Shown: in pieces, positions 16,254 through 24,889 of the stretch
How positions within the stretch are numbered: the stretch's first letter is position 1
Layout of the letters: every line of letters begins with the position of its first letter
Assembly (NCBI GenBank): GCA_030041005.1
Contig: JASHOR010000101.1
Location: 1-64,000 of the forward strand
DNA from: Xanthobacteraceae bacterium
GTDB taxonomy: Bacteria; Pseudomonadota; Alphaproteobacteria; Rhizobiales; Xanthobacteraceae
Reading direction: 5' to 3'
DNA length: 64,000 nucleotides
Notes under the pieces: generated by a model
What the model saw: the letters and a program-made list of their open reading frames with translations, nothing else
Told to the model about the DNA's origin: nothing
Database searches by the model: none
Program-made: the position numbers and the translations under genes

Positions 16254-18362
16254 TCAAATGCTTGCCACGGTCTTGAGTCGCGCCCGCGGGTGGATTTCCG
16301 ATTGCGAGAGCACGCTGGTTTGGGCGCGGAAGCGCTCGATAATGCCGCGCACGAAGGGGCGAATGCCGGGGGAAGTGACCAGCACGGGGGACTCGCCGTC
16401 CCGCCCGGCGATCTCGAATTTCTCGCGCACGGCGTTGATGAATTCGGTGAGCTTCGAAGGCTGCATGGCGAGGCTGCGTTCGTCGCCCTGGCCGACGATC
16501 GACTCGGCAAAGACCTGCTCCCATCTGGCGGTGAGCGCGATGATCGGCAGGTAGCCGCCGGCGCTGCTGTGCTGCGCGCAGAGCTGACGCGACAGCCTTG
16601 CGCGCACGTGCTCGGCCAAGCCCATCGGGTTGCGAGTCGCGGCGAGCCCGTCGGCGATACCTTCGAGGATGGTGGCGAGATCGCGAATCGAAACCCGCTC
16701 GGCGAGCAGGATTTGCAAGACCCGCTGGATGCCGGAGATCGTGATCTGCGAGGGCACGATGTCCTTGATCAGTTCGCTCTGCTCCTTCGGCAATTCCTTG
16801 AGCAGTTTCTGCACTTCGCCATAAGACAGAAGCTCCGACATGTTGGCCTTGATCAGTTCGGTAAGATGCGTCGCCAGCACCGTGGCGGCGTCAACGACGG
16901 TATAACCCTTGACCGAAGCCTCTTCCTTGAGCGCCGCTTCGATCCAGGTGGCCGGCAGGCCGAAGGTCGGCTCGGTCGTGTGCACGCCGGGCAGCGTCAC
17001 CTGGTTGCCGGCCGGATCCATGACCATGTACTGGCCGTGCCACACCTTGCCGGTGCCGGCCTCGACCTCCTTGATCTTGATGACGTAGGCGTTGGCGTCG
17101 AGTTGCACGTTGTCCAGAATGCGCACCGCCGGCATGACGAATCCCATTTCGACGGCGAGCGAGCGGCGCAGCGCCTTGATCTGCTCGGTCAGCCGCTCGG
17201 AACCGTCCGGCGCGTTGACAAGCGGCAACAGCGCATACCCGAGTTCGACCTTGAGATCGTCAATTTTCAACGTCGCCGACATCGGCTCCTCGGCGGGCGG
17301 CGGCTTGGGTTCGCCCTTGGCGGCCTCGGCGGCGGCGGCGGCCTGTTTGCTGCGACGGTCGACCAGATAGGCAAGCGTGGCGGCACCGCCGCCGAGCGCA
17401 AAAAATGGGATCATCGGAATGCCGGGCAACAGACCCATCGCCAGCATGACGGCAGCCGACATGCCGAGCGCCTTCGGATATCCGGAGAACTGACTCAACA
17501 GGGCCTTGTCGGCGGCGCCGCTCACGCCGGCCTTTGACACCAGCAGGCCGGCGGCGGTCGACACGATCAACGACGGAATTTGCGTGACCAGACCGTCGCC
17601 GACGGTGAGCAGCGTGTAAGTGTGGGCGGCATCGGCGAAGCTCAGGCCTTGCTGCACGATGCCGATGACCATGCCGCCGATGATGTTGATCATCACGACC
17701 AGAAGACCGGCGATGGCATCGCCGCGCACGAATTTCGAGGCGCCGTCCATGGCGCCGAAGAAGCCGGATTCGTCCTCCAGGTTCTTGCGCCGCCGCCGCG
17801 CTTCCTTCTCGTCGATCAGCCCGGCGGAAAGGTCGGCGTCGATAGCCATCTGCTTGCCCGGCATGGAATCGAGCTGGAAGCGCGCGGCGACTTCCGCGAT
17901 GCGTCCGGAACCCTTGGTGATGACAACGAAATTGACGATCACCAGAATGGTGAAGACGATGATGCCGATGACGAAGTTGCCCGCCATGACGAAATTGCCG
18001 AACGCCTGGATCACGTGCCCGGCGGCGGCAGTGCCCTCGTGGCCGTGGGCGAGGATGAGCCGCGCCGACGCGAGGTTGAGTGCAAGGCGCAGTATCGTCG
18101 AGATCAGCAGCACGGTCGGGAAGGAGGAGAATTCCAGCGGTGCCTGAATGAACAGCGCAGTCATCAGGATCAGGACCGAGAAGGTGATCGAGATCGCCAG
18201 CGAGAAATCGAGCAACAGCGGCGGCAGCGGCAGGATGAGGACCAAGAGAATGGCCATCATGCCGACGGCCAGCACGATGTCGCTGCGCCGGAGCATGGTG
18301 CCGAGGTCGGCAAGACGCGACAGCGCCGTCTCGCCACCCTGCGCCGTTGATGCGTCGCTCAT
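16254..18362 (-). CDS. flhA: Flagellar biosynthesis protein FlhA
   Basis: 702 residues from the ATG at 18362 (the frame is open to 18464, but the extension is Arg/Pro-rich and atypical). The N-terminal half has about eight transmembrane segments with the FHIPEP-type signature region around FPTVLLISTILRLALNLASA and the cytoplasmic RRRKNLEDESGFFGAMDGA loop. The C-terminal cytoplasmic domain (about 350-702) binds chaperone-substrate complexes in other species. FlhA is the export gate of the flagellar type III apparatus. It is transcribed alone here. A near-consensus CtrA box lies about 180 bp upstream. Confidence 0.95.
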   Translation of the reverse strand: MSDASTAQGGETALSRLADLGTMLRRSDIVLAVGMMAILLVLILPLPPLLLDFSLAISITFSVLILMTALFIQAPLEFSSFPTVLLISTILRLALNLASARLILAHGHEGTAAAGHVIQAFGNFVMAGNFVIGIIVFTILVIVNFVVITKGSGRIAEVAARFQLDSMPGKQMAIDADLSAGLIDEKEARRRRKNLEDESGFFGAMDGASKFVRGDAIAGLLVVMINIIGGMVIGIVQQGLSFADAAHTYTLLTVGDGLVTQIPSLIVSTAAGLLVSKAGVSGAADKALLSQFSGYPKALGMSAAVMLAMGLLPGIPMIPFFALGGGAATLAYLVDRRSKQAAAAAEAAKGEPKPPPAEEPMSATLKIDDLKVELGYALLPLVNAPDGSERLTEQIKALRRSLAVEMGFVMPAVRILDNVQLDANAYVIKIKEVEAGTGKVWHGQYMVMDPAGNQVTLPGVHTTEPTFGLPATWIEAALKEEASVKGYTVVDAATVLATHLTELIKANMSELLSYGEVQKLLKELPKEQSELIKDIVPSQITISGIQRVLQILLAERVSIRDLATILEGIADGLAATRNPMGLAEHVRARLSRQLCAQHSSAGGYLPIIALTARWEQVFAESIVGQGDERSLAMQPSKLTEFINAVREKFEIAGRDGESPVLVTSPGIRPFVRGIIERFRAQTSVLSQSEIHPRARLKTVASI

Positions 18363-18539
18363 GACGGCCGACTGGCTCCGCCTACTGCGTTCGCGCGGTT
18401 CAAAGCTGTGCGCCGCGGCTGGCGGGCCGCCGGCACGGAAGAGCGGAGCCGCGCTCGTGTCCAAGGCTGGGCCTCAAGAGCGTTGGAAGTCCGCAGTGGA
18501 ACGATTACGCCTCCCCGGCAAAATGTGCCCGGTATATGG

Positions 18540-18554
18540 TTACCGGGACGTTAA
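18540..18554 (-). promoter_or_regulatory. Candidate CtrA box upstream of flhA
   Basis: On the minus strand the site reads TTAA-CGTCCCG-GTAACC. Seven of the eight core positions match the CtrA consensus TTAA-N7-TTAA and the trailing CC also fits. flhA is a known CtrA-controlled gene in Caulobacter. The site lies about 180 bp upstream of the chosen start. Confidence 0.5.
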
Positions 18555-18623
18555 CGGGGCCGGCGCGGTCCCGAGGTCGGCCGGCCGTCGACGTGCCTTG
18601 GCGGCGATCGCAGGGGAGGGATC

Positions 18624-19067
18624 ATGATCTCGCTTGGTCGTATTGCGTTGCCGGTCGCCGGCGTTCTGGCCTTCGTGCCCTCGATGGCGCTGGGCAGCGG
18701 CATCGATGCCGGTCTGTGGAAGATCACCACGATCGTCGAGACCGGCGGCAGGACCGGTCCGCCGCGCCATACCGAAAAATGCATGACGGCGGACCAGGTG
18801 CGGGATTTGTCCACGACATTCTCGCCGATCGCGACCACGATCAATTCCGCCTGTGCTCCCATCGAGCGCAGCTTCGACGGCACAAATTTGAAGTGGCGCC
18901 TGGTCTGCAAGGGCCAGCTCGACATGGAGCTGACCGGAGCGTTCAACTTCGACAGCCCGCATCACTACACCGGTACGGTGCAAAGCACCGCGTCGATGGG
19001 AGGTCAGCCGATACCGGGTTCGAAGAACACCGTCGAGGCGCAGTGGGTATCGGCGTGCCCGCATTAG
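18624..19067 (+). CDS. DUF3617-family exported protein
   Basis: 147 residues with an N-terminal export segment (PVAGVLAFVPSMALG). The mature sequence starts with DAGLWKITTIVETGG, the usual opening of DUF3617 proteins, and has the family's paired cysteines (EKCMTADQV, NSACAPIE, RLVCKG, VSACPH). Proteins of this family are small and periplasmic with unknown function. It is divergent from flhA and convergent with livF. No strong link to either neighbour is visible. Confidence 0.75.
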   Translation: MISLGRIALPVAGVLAFVPSMALGSGIDAGLWKITTIVETGGRTGPPRHTEKCMTADQVRDLSTTFSPIATTINSACAPIERSFDGTNLKWRLVCKGQLDMELTGAFNFDSPHHYTGTVQSTASMGGQPIPGSKNTVEAQWVSACPH

Positions 19068-19145
19068 TTCGACTATCGATCTTTCCGTGAAGTGAGCCTC
19101 GCAACGCCGCGACCTCTGCGGCCGTGCGCCCACGGCGCAAGGCGA

Positions 19146-19877
19146 TCACAGCCCCAGATAGAACTTCTTGATCAGATCGTTGTTGTTGAGCTCGTCGGCC
19201 GAGCGCCCTTCGAAGGCGATCTTGCCGTGGACGATGACATAGCCGCGGTCGGCGATGCGGATCGCCTGGTTGAAGTTCTGTTCGGCCATCAGCACGGTGA
19301 GCGCGTAGCGATGCTTCATCTCGTTGATGGCCTCGATGGTGCGGCTCACCAGGATCGGGGCAAGGCCGACCGACGGCTCGTCGACCAGAAGAATCTTCGG
19401 CGCCAGCATCAGCGCGCGGCCGAGCGCGAGCATTTGCTGCTCGCCGCCGGACATGCTGCCGGCCAATTGCCGGCGACGCTCGGCGAGTCGCGGGAAGGTT
19501 TCGAAGCAGATTTCGAGGTTGCGCGCGAGCTGCGCACGGGCGGTGCGGCGGAAGGCGCCCAGCAGCAAATTCTCCTCGACCGTCAATTTGGGAAACAGGC
19601 GCCGCCCTTCCGGAACGAGCGCGATGCCGAGATCGACGATTTCCTCGGTCGTGAGGCCGGTCAGATCGTGGCGAACGCCCTCGATCTCCGCGACGATCGA
19701 TCCCGTGCTCGGCCGCACGATTCCCATGACGCATTTCATCAAGGTCGACTTGCCATTGCCGTTGGTGCCGAGCAGCGCCACGGTCTCGCCGTTGCCGACT
19801 TCGAGCGAGACGTTCTCGATCACCCGCACCGCGCCGTACGCGGCGTCGATGCCCGCAATGGTGAGGCTACTGGCCAA
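19146..19877 (-). CDS. livF: Branched-chain amino acid ABC transporter ATPase LivF
   Basis: 243 residues. Walker A is GTNGNGKST, the signature is SGGEQQMLALGRAL, Walker B is KILLVDEPSVGL, and the switch is MAEQNFNQAI. Length and C-terminal KFYLGL are typical of LivF. It pairs with LivG to energise uptake through LivH and LivM. The start overlaps the end of livG by 11 bp. It is the last gene of the minus-strand livHMGF order. Confidence 0.92.
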   Translation of the reverse strand: MASSLTIAGIDAAYGAVRVIENVSLEVGNGETVALLGTNGNGKSTLMKCVMGIVRPSTGSIVAEIEGVRHDLTGLTTEEIVDLGIALVPEGRRLFPKLTVEENLLLGAFRRTARAQLARNLEICFETFPRLAERRRQLAGSMSGGEQQMLALGRALMLAPKILLVDEPSVGLAPILVSRTIEAINEMKHRYALTVLMAEQNFNQAIRIADRGYVIVHGKIAFEGRSADELNNNDLIKKFYLGL

Positions 19878-20598
19878 GGTACGCCCTCTCGACCTCCGGA
19901 TCGCGCATGACGTCTTCGGGCTGTCCGTCGGCGATTTTGCGGCCGGAAACCAGCACCACCAGCCGGCGCGAAAAGCTCATGACCGCGCTCATGATGTGCT
20001 CGATGAGAATGACGGTCACGCCCTGCTCGTTCAAACGCACCAGCAGCGCCAAGATGTCCTCGATCTCCGAGTGGGTGAGGCCCGCCATGGCCTCGTCGGC
20101 GATCAAGAGCTTCGGCTCCGCCGCCACGGCGCGCGCCAGTTCGAGCTTGCGCATTTCGACCTGGGTGAGGTCGCTCGGCCGTCGCCGCGCCTTGGCCTCA
20201 AGCCCGACCTCGCGCAGCAGGCCATGGCAACGCTCCTCGATCTGCTCCGCCGCGTGGCGGGTGCCGCGCGCTTCGACCGTGTAGAGCAGCGGGATGCGCA
20301 CGTTCTCGATCAAACTCATGCTGACGAATGGCCGCGGCAATTGGAAGCTGCGAGCCAGTCCGAGGTGAGTGCGCCGATGCGCCGGCAGCCGGTCGATCTG
20401 GCGGCCGTCGAAGCGCACCGAGCCCTGCTCGTTGCGCAACGTGCCGCAAATGCAGTTGACCAGCGTGCTCTTGCCGGACCCGTTGGGTCCGATGAGGCCC
20501 AAGCGCTCTCCTGCCGCGACCGAGAGCGAGATGTTCTCAAGGGCGACAAAGCCGCCGAAGCGCTTGCCCAGATTATCGACTTCAAGCAACTCGCTCAT
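19867..20598 (-). CDS. livG: Branched-chain amino acid ABC transporter ATPase LivG
   Basis: 243 residues. Walker A is GPNGSGKST, Walker B is KLLIADEAMAGL, and the switch is LIEHIMSAVM. The ABC signature is diverged (DLTQVEMRKLELARAV in place of an LSGGQ-like motif), which goes further than the usual LivG variant. The start overlaps the livM stop by four bases (ATGA), so the genes are translationally coupled. Confidence 0.9.
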   Translation of the reverse strand: MSELLEVDNLGKRFGGFVALENISLSVAAGERLGLIGPNGSGKSTLVNCICGTLRNEQGSVRFDGRQIDRLPAHRRTHLGLARSFQLPRPFVSMSLIENVRIPLLYTVEARGTRHAAEQIEERCHGLLREVGLEAKARRRPSDLTQVEMRKLELARAVAAEPKLLIADEAMAGLTHSEIEDILALLVRLNEQGVTVILIEHIMSAVMSFSRRLVVLVSGRKIADGQPEDVMRDPEVERAYLGQ

Positions 20599-21641
20599 GA
20601 CGGAGCTTCCGAAGTCGGACTGGATTCGACTTGTGGTGCCGGCGCCTCAAGCCCGGTGCGGCGGCGACCGACGAAGTCGTCGTCCTTGTGCTGCAGATAC
20701 TTGTGCGCCAGTCCGACGATGCCGTTCGGCGCGAGGATCACGAAGGCGACGAGCAAGGCGCCGACCAGCAGCAGATTCACCGCCGAGGAAATCGTCACAA
20801 TGATGATCTGCTGCAGCGAGCCGAGAAGGAGGGCCCCGATCAACGGACCGACCCAGGTCGAAGTGCCGCCGATCAGCGGCATGGCGATCGCATTGACGGC
20901 GTAATCCAGCGCGAACGTCGGTTGCGGTTGCAGGTAGCCGATATAGTAGGGAAACGGCGCGCCGGCCATCCCCATCAGCGCACCGGAAATCGTGGTCGCG
21001 ATCAGCTTCAGCCGCAGCGTCGGCACCCCGGCCGCCTCGGCGGCGAATTCGTCGTCGCGAATCGTGGCAAGCCCATAGCCCAGGCGCGAGCGCTCGATCA
21101 GCCGCGCGATCGTCAGCGAGGCGACGGCAAGCAGCAGCATGATCAAGAATAAATACCTGATGTAGCTTCCGAACGGAGCGATGGTCTCGGGACGTATGAT
21201 GAAGGCGCCGCGCGAGCCGCCGACGAAGTCCCAGTTGACGACGAGCGTCTCCAGAACCACGGCCATCGCCAGCGTCGCGATGGCGAAGAAAGCGCCGCGC
21301 AGCCGCAATGTCAGGTAGCCCATTCCCAGCCCGACCACCGCCGACACGGCGCCGCCGACCAGCATCAAGACCGGAATCGGAACGACGTGCGGAAACGCGT
21401 TGGTGTCGATCAGGGTATAGATCGTGACGGTCGAATAGGCGCCAAGCGCAAAGAACGCGCCGGTGCCGAAATTCACATAGCCGCAATAGCCGCCGAGAAT
21501 GTTCCACGCGGTCGACAGCACCACATATTGCAGCACGACATAGCCGGCGAAGAAATAATAGTCGTTGCCGAGGGTCAATGCCGCGGCGAACGCGATGCCG
21601 CCGATGACCAGGCAGATGAGGAAGAACGGGATTGTGCGCAC
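20595..21641 (-). CDS. livM: Branched-chain amino acid ABC transporter permease LivM
   Basis: 348 residues with about ten hydrophobic segments and the LivM-type motifs GYCGYVNFGTGAFFALGAYS near the start, RDDEFAAEAAGVPTLRLKL (the EAA-like loop) in the middle, and GGTSTWVGPLIGALLL near the end. The C-terminal cytoplasmic tail (FVGRRRTGLEAPAPQ) is longer than needed for transport. It follows livH with a 3-bp gap and overlaps livG. Confidence 0.9.
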   Translation of the reverse strand: MRTIPFFLICLVIGGIAFAAALTLGNDYYFFAGYVVLQYVVLSTAWNILGGYCGYVNFGTGAFFALGAYSTVTIYTLIDTNAFPHVVPIPVLMLVGGAVSAVVGLGMGYLTLRLRGAFFAIATLAMAVVLETLVVNWDFVGGSRGAFIIRPETIAPFGSYIRYLFLIMLLLAVASLTIARLIERSRLGYGLATIRDDEFAAEAAGVPTLRLKLIATTISGALMGMAGAPFPYYIGYLQPQPTFALDYAVNAIAMPLIGGTSTWVGPLIGALLLGSLQQIIIVTISSAVNLLLVGALLVAFVILAPNGIVGLAHKYLQHKDDDFVGRRRTGLEAPAPQVESSPTSEAPS

Positions 21642-21644
21642 GCC

Positions 21645-22520
21645 TTACCGCCCCAAAAGTCCCGCCGGGCGCACCGCCAGCGTCAGCAAAAGAAAACCGA
21701 ACGATACCGCCGGAGCCCAGGACGGGCCGTAAAAGGTCGCGGTCAGGCTTTCGATGACTCCAATCAGGATGGCGGCGATCACGGTGCCGGGCAGGCTGCC
21801 CATGCCGCCGAGCACGCAGATTGCAAAGATTCGTCCGATGTAATCGCGTCCGACCGAGGGCTCTACCGGCTGAATGATGATCAAAAAAGCGCCGGCGAGC
21901 GATGCGGTCGCGATCGAAATTGCGAACGCGATGCGCTTGATGCGAACCGGGTTCACCGCCATCAGCCGCAGTGCGAGCTGATCCTGCGCCACCGCCATGA
22001 TGGCGCGGCCGACGAAAGTGCGCGTCAGCACCAATTGCAGGCAGGCGATCAGCGCAAGCGAGACCAGGCACGGCGTCAGCAGGCGCAGCGGCAGATCGAC
22101 ATCGCCGAGATGCCAGGTCGGGCCGATATAGGCCGCGCTTACGTCGCGATAATCGACCCCGAAATAGAGCACCAGCGAGACTTCGGTGATGAACAGGAGC
22201 CCGAAGAAGAAGGCCAGTCCGCGCAGCGATTCCTGCCCGCGCTTCTCGAAGGCGACATAATAGATCTGGTAGACGGCGGCGCCGAGCGCATAGAACGCCG
22301 GCAGGACGATGATGGCGGCAACGATCGGATCGATCCCGAATTTGCTGTTGGCGACGTAGGCGGCGTATGAGCCGAGGATAATGAAGGCGGGATGGGCGAG
22401 GTTGACAATGTCGAGAATCCCGAACGACAGCGACAGGCCTGAGGTCACCGCGGCGTAAAAGCCGCCGATCAGGATGCCTGAGATGATGGCATTGCTCAGG
22501 AGGTCGAACGAAAAGATCAT
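21645..22520 (-). CDS. livH: Branched-chain amino acid ABC transporter permease LivH
   Basis: About 291 residues from the ATG at 22520 (an in-frame start at 22565 adds 15 non-hydrophobic residues). Multiple membrane segments, with LSFGILDIVNLAHPAFIILG early and VAQDQLALRLMAVNPVRIK as the conserved cytoplasmic loop, then GGMGSLPGTVIAAILIG. It is the first gene of the liv set. No periplasmic binding protein gene (livJ or livK type) is found upstream or downstream, so the system must use one encoded elsewhere. Confidence 0.9.
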   Translation of the reverse strand: MIFSFDLLSNAIISGILIGGFYAAVTSGLSLSFGILDIVNLAHPAFIILGSYAAYVANSKFGIDPIVAAIIVLPAFYALGAAVYQIYYVAFEKRGQESLRGLAFFFGLLFITEVSLVLYFGVDYRDVSAAYIGPTWHLGDVDLPLRLLTPCLVSLALIACLQLVLTRTFVGRAIMAVAQDQLALRLMAVNPVRIKRIAFAISIATASLAGAFLIIIQPVEPSVGRDYIGRIFAICVLGGMGSLPGTVIAAILIGVIESLTATFYGPSWAPAVSFGFLLLTLAVRPAGLLGR

Positions 22521-22659
22521 CGCCGCTGTCCCGCCCCGGCGCGAGTGTGCAGGAAGCGCCGCCACTTTGCCAGACGAAAAGCACGTTGCGGCTGTGGCGA
22601 GGCAACCTGCCGCGGCTTGCGTCCGCAGCCGGTCGTTGGACGAAGCGCCCGCGGCGCGC

Positions 22660-23568
22660 CTAAAGCGAGGCGATGAATTCTACCATGCGCCGTCGCTGTT
22701 CCGGGTTCGGCAGCGCCCCGCGCATGGCGCCGAGATTGTCGGTCATGTGGGCGGCGTCGGCGGTGCCGGGAATGACCGCGGTCACCCGTGGATCACCCAA
22801 GAGATATTTGAGAAAGAACTGCGCCCAGCTCCCGGCAAAGCCGTTTGCCCATTCGGGCAGGGGCTTGCCGCGCACGGCTCGGAACAATCGCCCGCGGCCG
22901 AACGGCAGCGCGGTCAGCACTCCGGCCTTGCTGTCGGCGGCGAGCGGCAGGATGCGCCTTTCGGCCTCGCGGTCGTCGAGCGAATAGTCCACCTGCACGA
23001 AATCCGGCTTTTCGCGCGTCAGCACCGCTTCAACAGCCGGGAAGGCGCGATGATAGGTCGAGGTGATGCCGATGTAGCGGCACAAGCCCTGCGCTTTCCA
23101 CTCCCGGAATTGCGACAGCGATTGCTGGGGATCGTCAACATTGTGCAGTTGCAGGAGATCGACTTTCGCGGTCTGCAACCGCGAGAGCGAATTTCTAAGC
23201 TCCGCCCGGTCGGGCGCCTCGAGCTTGGTGGCGATGAAGAGTTTCGTGCGCAGGTGAGTTGGCGCGGTCACGTGGCCAAGGACGCGCTCGGCGTCGCCGT
23301 AACTCGACGCGGTGTCGATGAGGCTGCCGCCTTGAGCGAGCAGCGCATGAACGACCGCCGCGGCTTTCTGCCGTGTGGCCGCATCGTCGCTGTCGAAGAC
23401 TTCGGCGGTACCAAGTCCCACCGCGGGCAGCCGTTCGCCGCTGCTCGGGATGGCGCGCGTGATGATCGGCGCTGCGGATTGCGCCACGGCGGGCGAGAAT
23501 CCGGCGGCCATTGTCGCCGCGGCTGCCGGCAATATCGCGAACGCGCGCCGGCTCAATCGTATGCTCAT
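22660..23568 (-). CDS. Exported aldo/keto reductase with twin-arginine signal
   Basis: 302 residues. The N-terminus MSIRLSRRAFAILPAAAA carries an S-R-R-x-F twin-arginine motif and a hydrophobic stretch ending at AVAQ, so export of the folded, cofactor-loaded enzyme is likely. The mature part is an aldo/keto reductase barrel with its catalytic set in place: Asp and Tyr in LIDTASSYG, Lys in IATKLE, His in LLQLHNVD. It would reduce carbonyls using a nicotinamide cofactor. It is the last of three tightly packed genes; a 1-bp gap separates it from the transporter gene. Confidence 0.82.
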   Translation of the reverse strand: MSIRLSRRAFAILPAAAATMAAGFSPAVAQSAAPIITRAIPSSGERLPAVGLGTAEVFDSDDAATRQKAAAVVHALLAQGGSLIDTASSYGDAERVLGHVTAPTHLRTKLFIATKLEAPDRAELRNSLSRLQTAKVDLLQLHNVDDPQQSLSQFREWKAQGLCRYIGITSTYHRAFPAVEAVLTREKPDFVQVDYSLDDREAERRILPLAADSKAGVLTALPFGRGRLFRAVRGKPLPEWANGFAGSWAQFFLKYLLGDPRVTAVIPGTADAAHMTDNLGAMRGALPNPEQRRRMVEFIASL

Positions 23569-23569
23569 G

Positions 23570-24889
23570 TCATTCTCCGTCCGCAGGCGCGATCAGTGCT
23601 GCGCGCCGCTCCTGTGCCCGTCCCAGGGCCGCCGAGACGATCAGCCACACGGCCGCGACCGGCGCCGCTACAAGCGCGATGGCCCCGAGCTTGAGGCCGA
23701 TGACTTGCAGGCTGTCGAAGACCCAACCGTACAGCGCGTCCGAGCCGCGATAAATGACCACATCGATGAGGTTCTTCGCCTTGTATTTCTCTTCGCGTCC
23801 GAGCACGGTGTAGAAGACTTGGCGCGCCGGATTGGCGAAAGAAAAGTGGAACCAGCGCTGGGTCACCTGGATCGCCAGCACGACCGCGAGCGTCGGCAGC
23901 AGAAAAACGACGATGAATCCTGCGACGTAGATCGCCGGCAATGCCGCGGCGGTGAGTCCGGTCCCGAAGCGCTTGAGCAATTGGCCGGTGGCCACGATCT
24001 GCGTCGCCAACGTCAATAGGTTGACCGCGAGGTCGATGGCGGCAAAAACCCGCGTCTGCGCGCCGGCGCCGTGCACGTCGGCGGCAACAAGATGAATCTG
24101 CTCGAAATAGAGGATGGTCGCGCAGAACGACTGCAAGCTGATCCAGGCGGCGATGCCGATCAGGTATGGCGAACGGATGAGTTCGGGCAGCGCCGCAAAG
24201 GCGCCGCCGCCGAGACTTTGCGATTGGGTTTTCACGTCCGTTCGCGCGTTTGCCGCATGCTCCAGCCGCAAGACGCAGAAAATCGCCGCTTCCAGCAAAA
24301 TGATCGCCGGGATCAGAAGATTGACCGGCCCGAGCGGCACCGACAGTCCGATGGTAATGACCGGACCAAGCAGCGCGCCGGCGGTGCCGCCGGCGCCAAT
24401 GAAGCCGAACAGCCGCTTGCCCTGATCGGCGGTGAACAGGTCGGCCATGAACGACCAGAACACCGCGACCGCGAACAGGCTGAAGACCGCGACCCAGACG
24501 TAGAACACGCGGGCGATCGTCGCAGTGCCGACGTGCAGCGTCAGCAGGATCCAGAACACGGCGAGGTTGGCGGCGAAGAAGTGATAGACCACCGGGATGA
24601 ACCGCGCGCGCGGCAGGCGCGCCACCAGCGCGCCGTAAAAGGGCTGCGCCACCAAGAGCGTCACGAAGGTCGCGGTGAAGAGCCACGGCAGGTTCCGCAC
24701 GCCGCCGGCGATGCCCATCTCGTCGCGCAGCGGACGCAGCACGTAATAGCCGGCGAGCAAGGTAAAGAAATAGGCGAAGGACCACAGCGCGGCGGTGCGC
24801 TCCTGCGCCGTCGCCGGCACCGCCTGCGCAATCCAGCGCCGCAACGAGCCCAACCTGCCGGACCGCTCGCCGGCCATTTCGTTGCTCAT
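23570..24889 (-). CDS. MFS transporter resembling the Npt-type nucleotide exchange family
   Basis: 439 residues with about 12 hydrophobic segments. The N-terminal FAYFFTLLAGYYVLRPLRDE, followed by PWLFTATFVTLLVAQPFYGALVARLPR, resembles proteins annotated as NTP/NDP exchangers or as Npt1/Npt2-related MFS carriers. The sequence RWFHFSFANPARQVFYTVLGREEKYKAKN is also typical of that group. The substrate cannot be decided from sequence. It lies between two predicted exported nicotinamide-type oxidoreductases and overlaps the upstream gene by four bases. An alternative is an uncharacterised drug or metabolite carrier. Confidence 0.65.
   Translation of the reverse strand: MSNEMAGERSGRLGSLRRWIAQAVPATAQERTAALWSFAYFFTLLAGYYVLRPLRDEMGIAGGVRNLPWLFTATFVTLLVAQPFYGALVARLPRARFIPVVYHFFAANLAVFWILLTLHVGTATIARVFYVWVAVFSLFAVAVFWSFMADLFTADQGKRLFGFIGAGGTAGALLGPVITIGLSVPLGPVNLLIPAIILLEAAIFCVLRLEHAANARTDVKTQSQSLGGGAFAALPELIRSPYLIGIAAWISLQSFCATILYFEQIHLVAADVHGAGAQTRVFAAIDLAVNLLTLATQIVATGQLLKRFGTGLTAAALPAIYVAGFIVVFLLPTLAVVLAIQVTQRWFHFSFANPARQVFYTVLGREEKYKAKNLIDVVIYRGSDALYGWVFDSLQVIGLKLGAIALVAAPVAAVWLIVSAALGRAQERRAALIAPADGE

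Noticed and set aside
20647-22605. 652-codon minus-strand frame across livM and livH
   Set aside because: Arginine-rich alternative frame of two genuine permease genes on the same strand.
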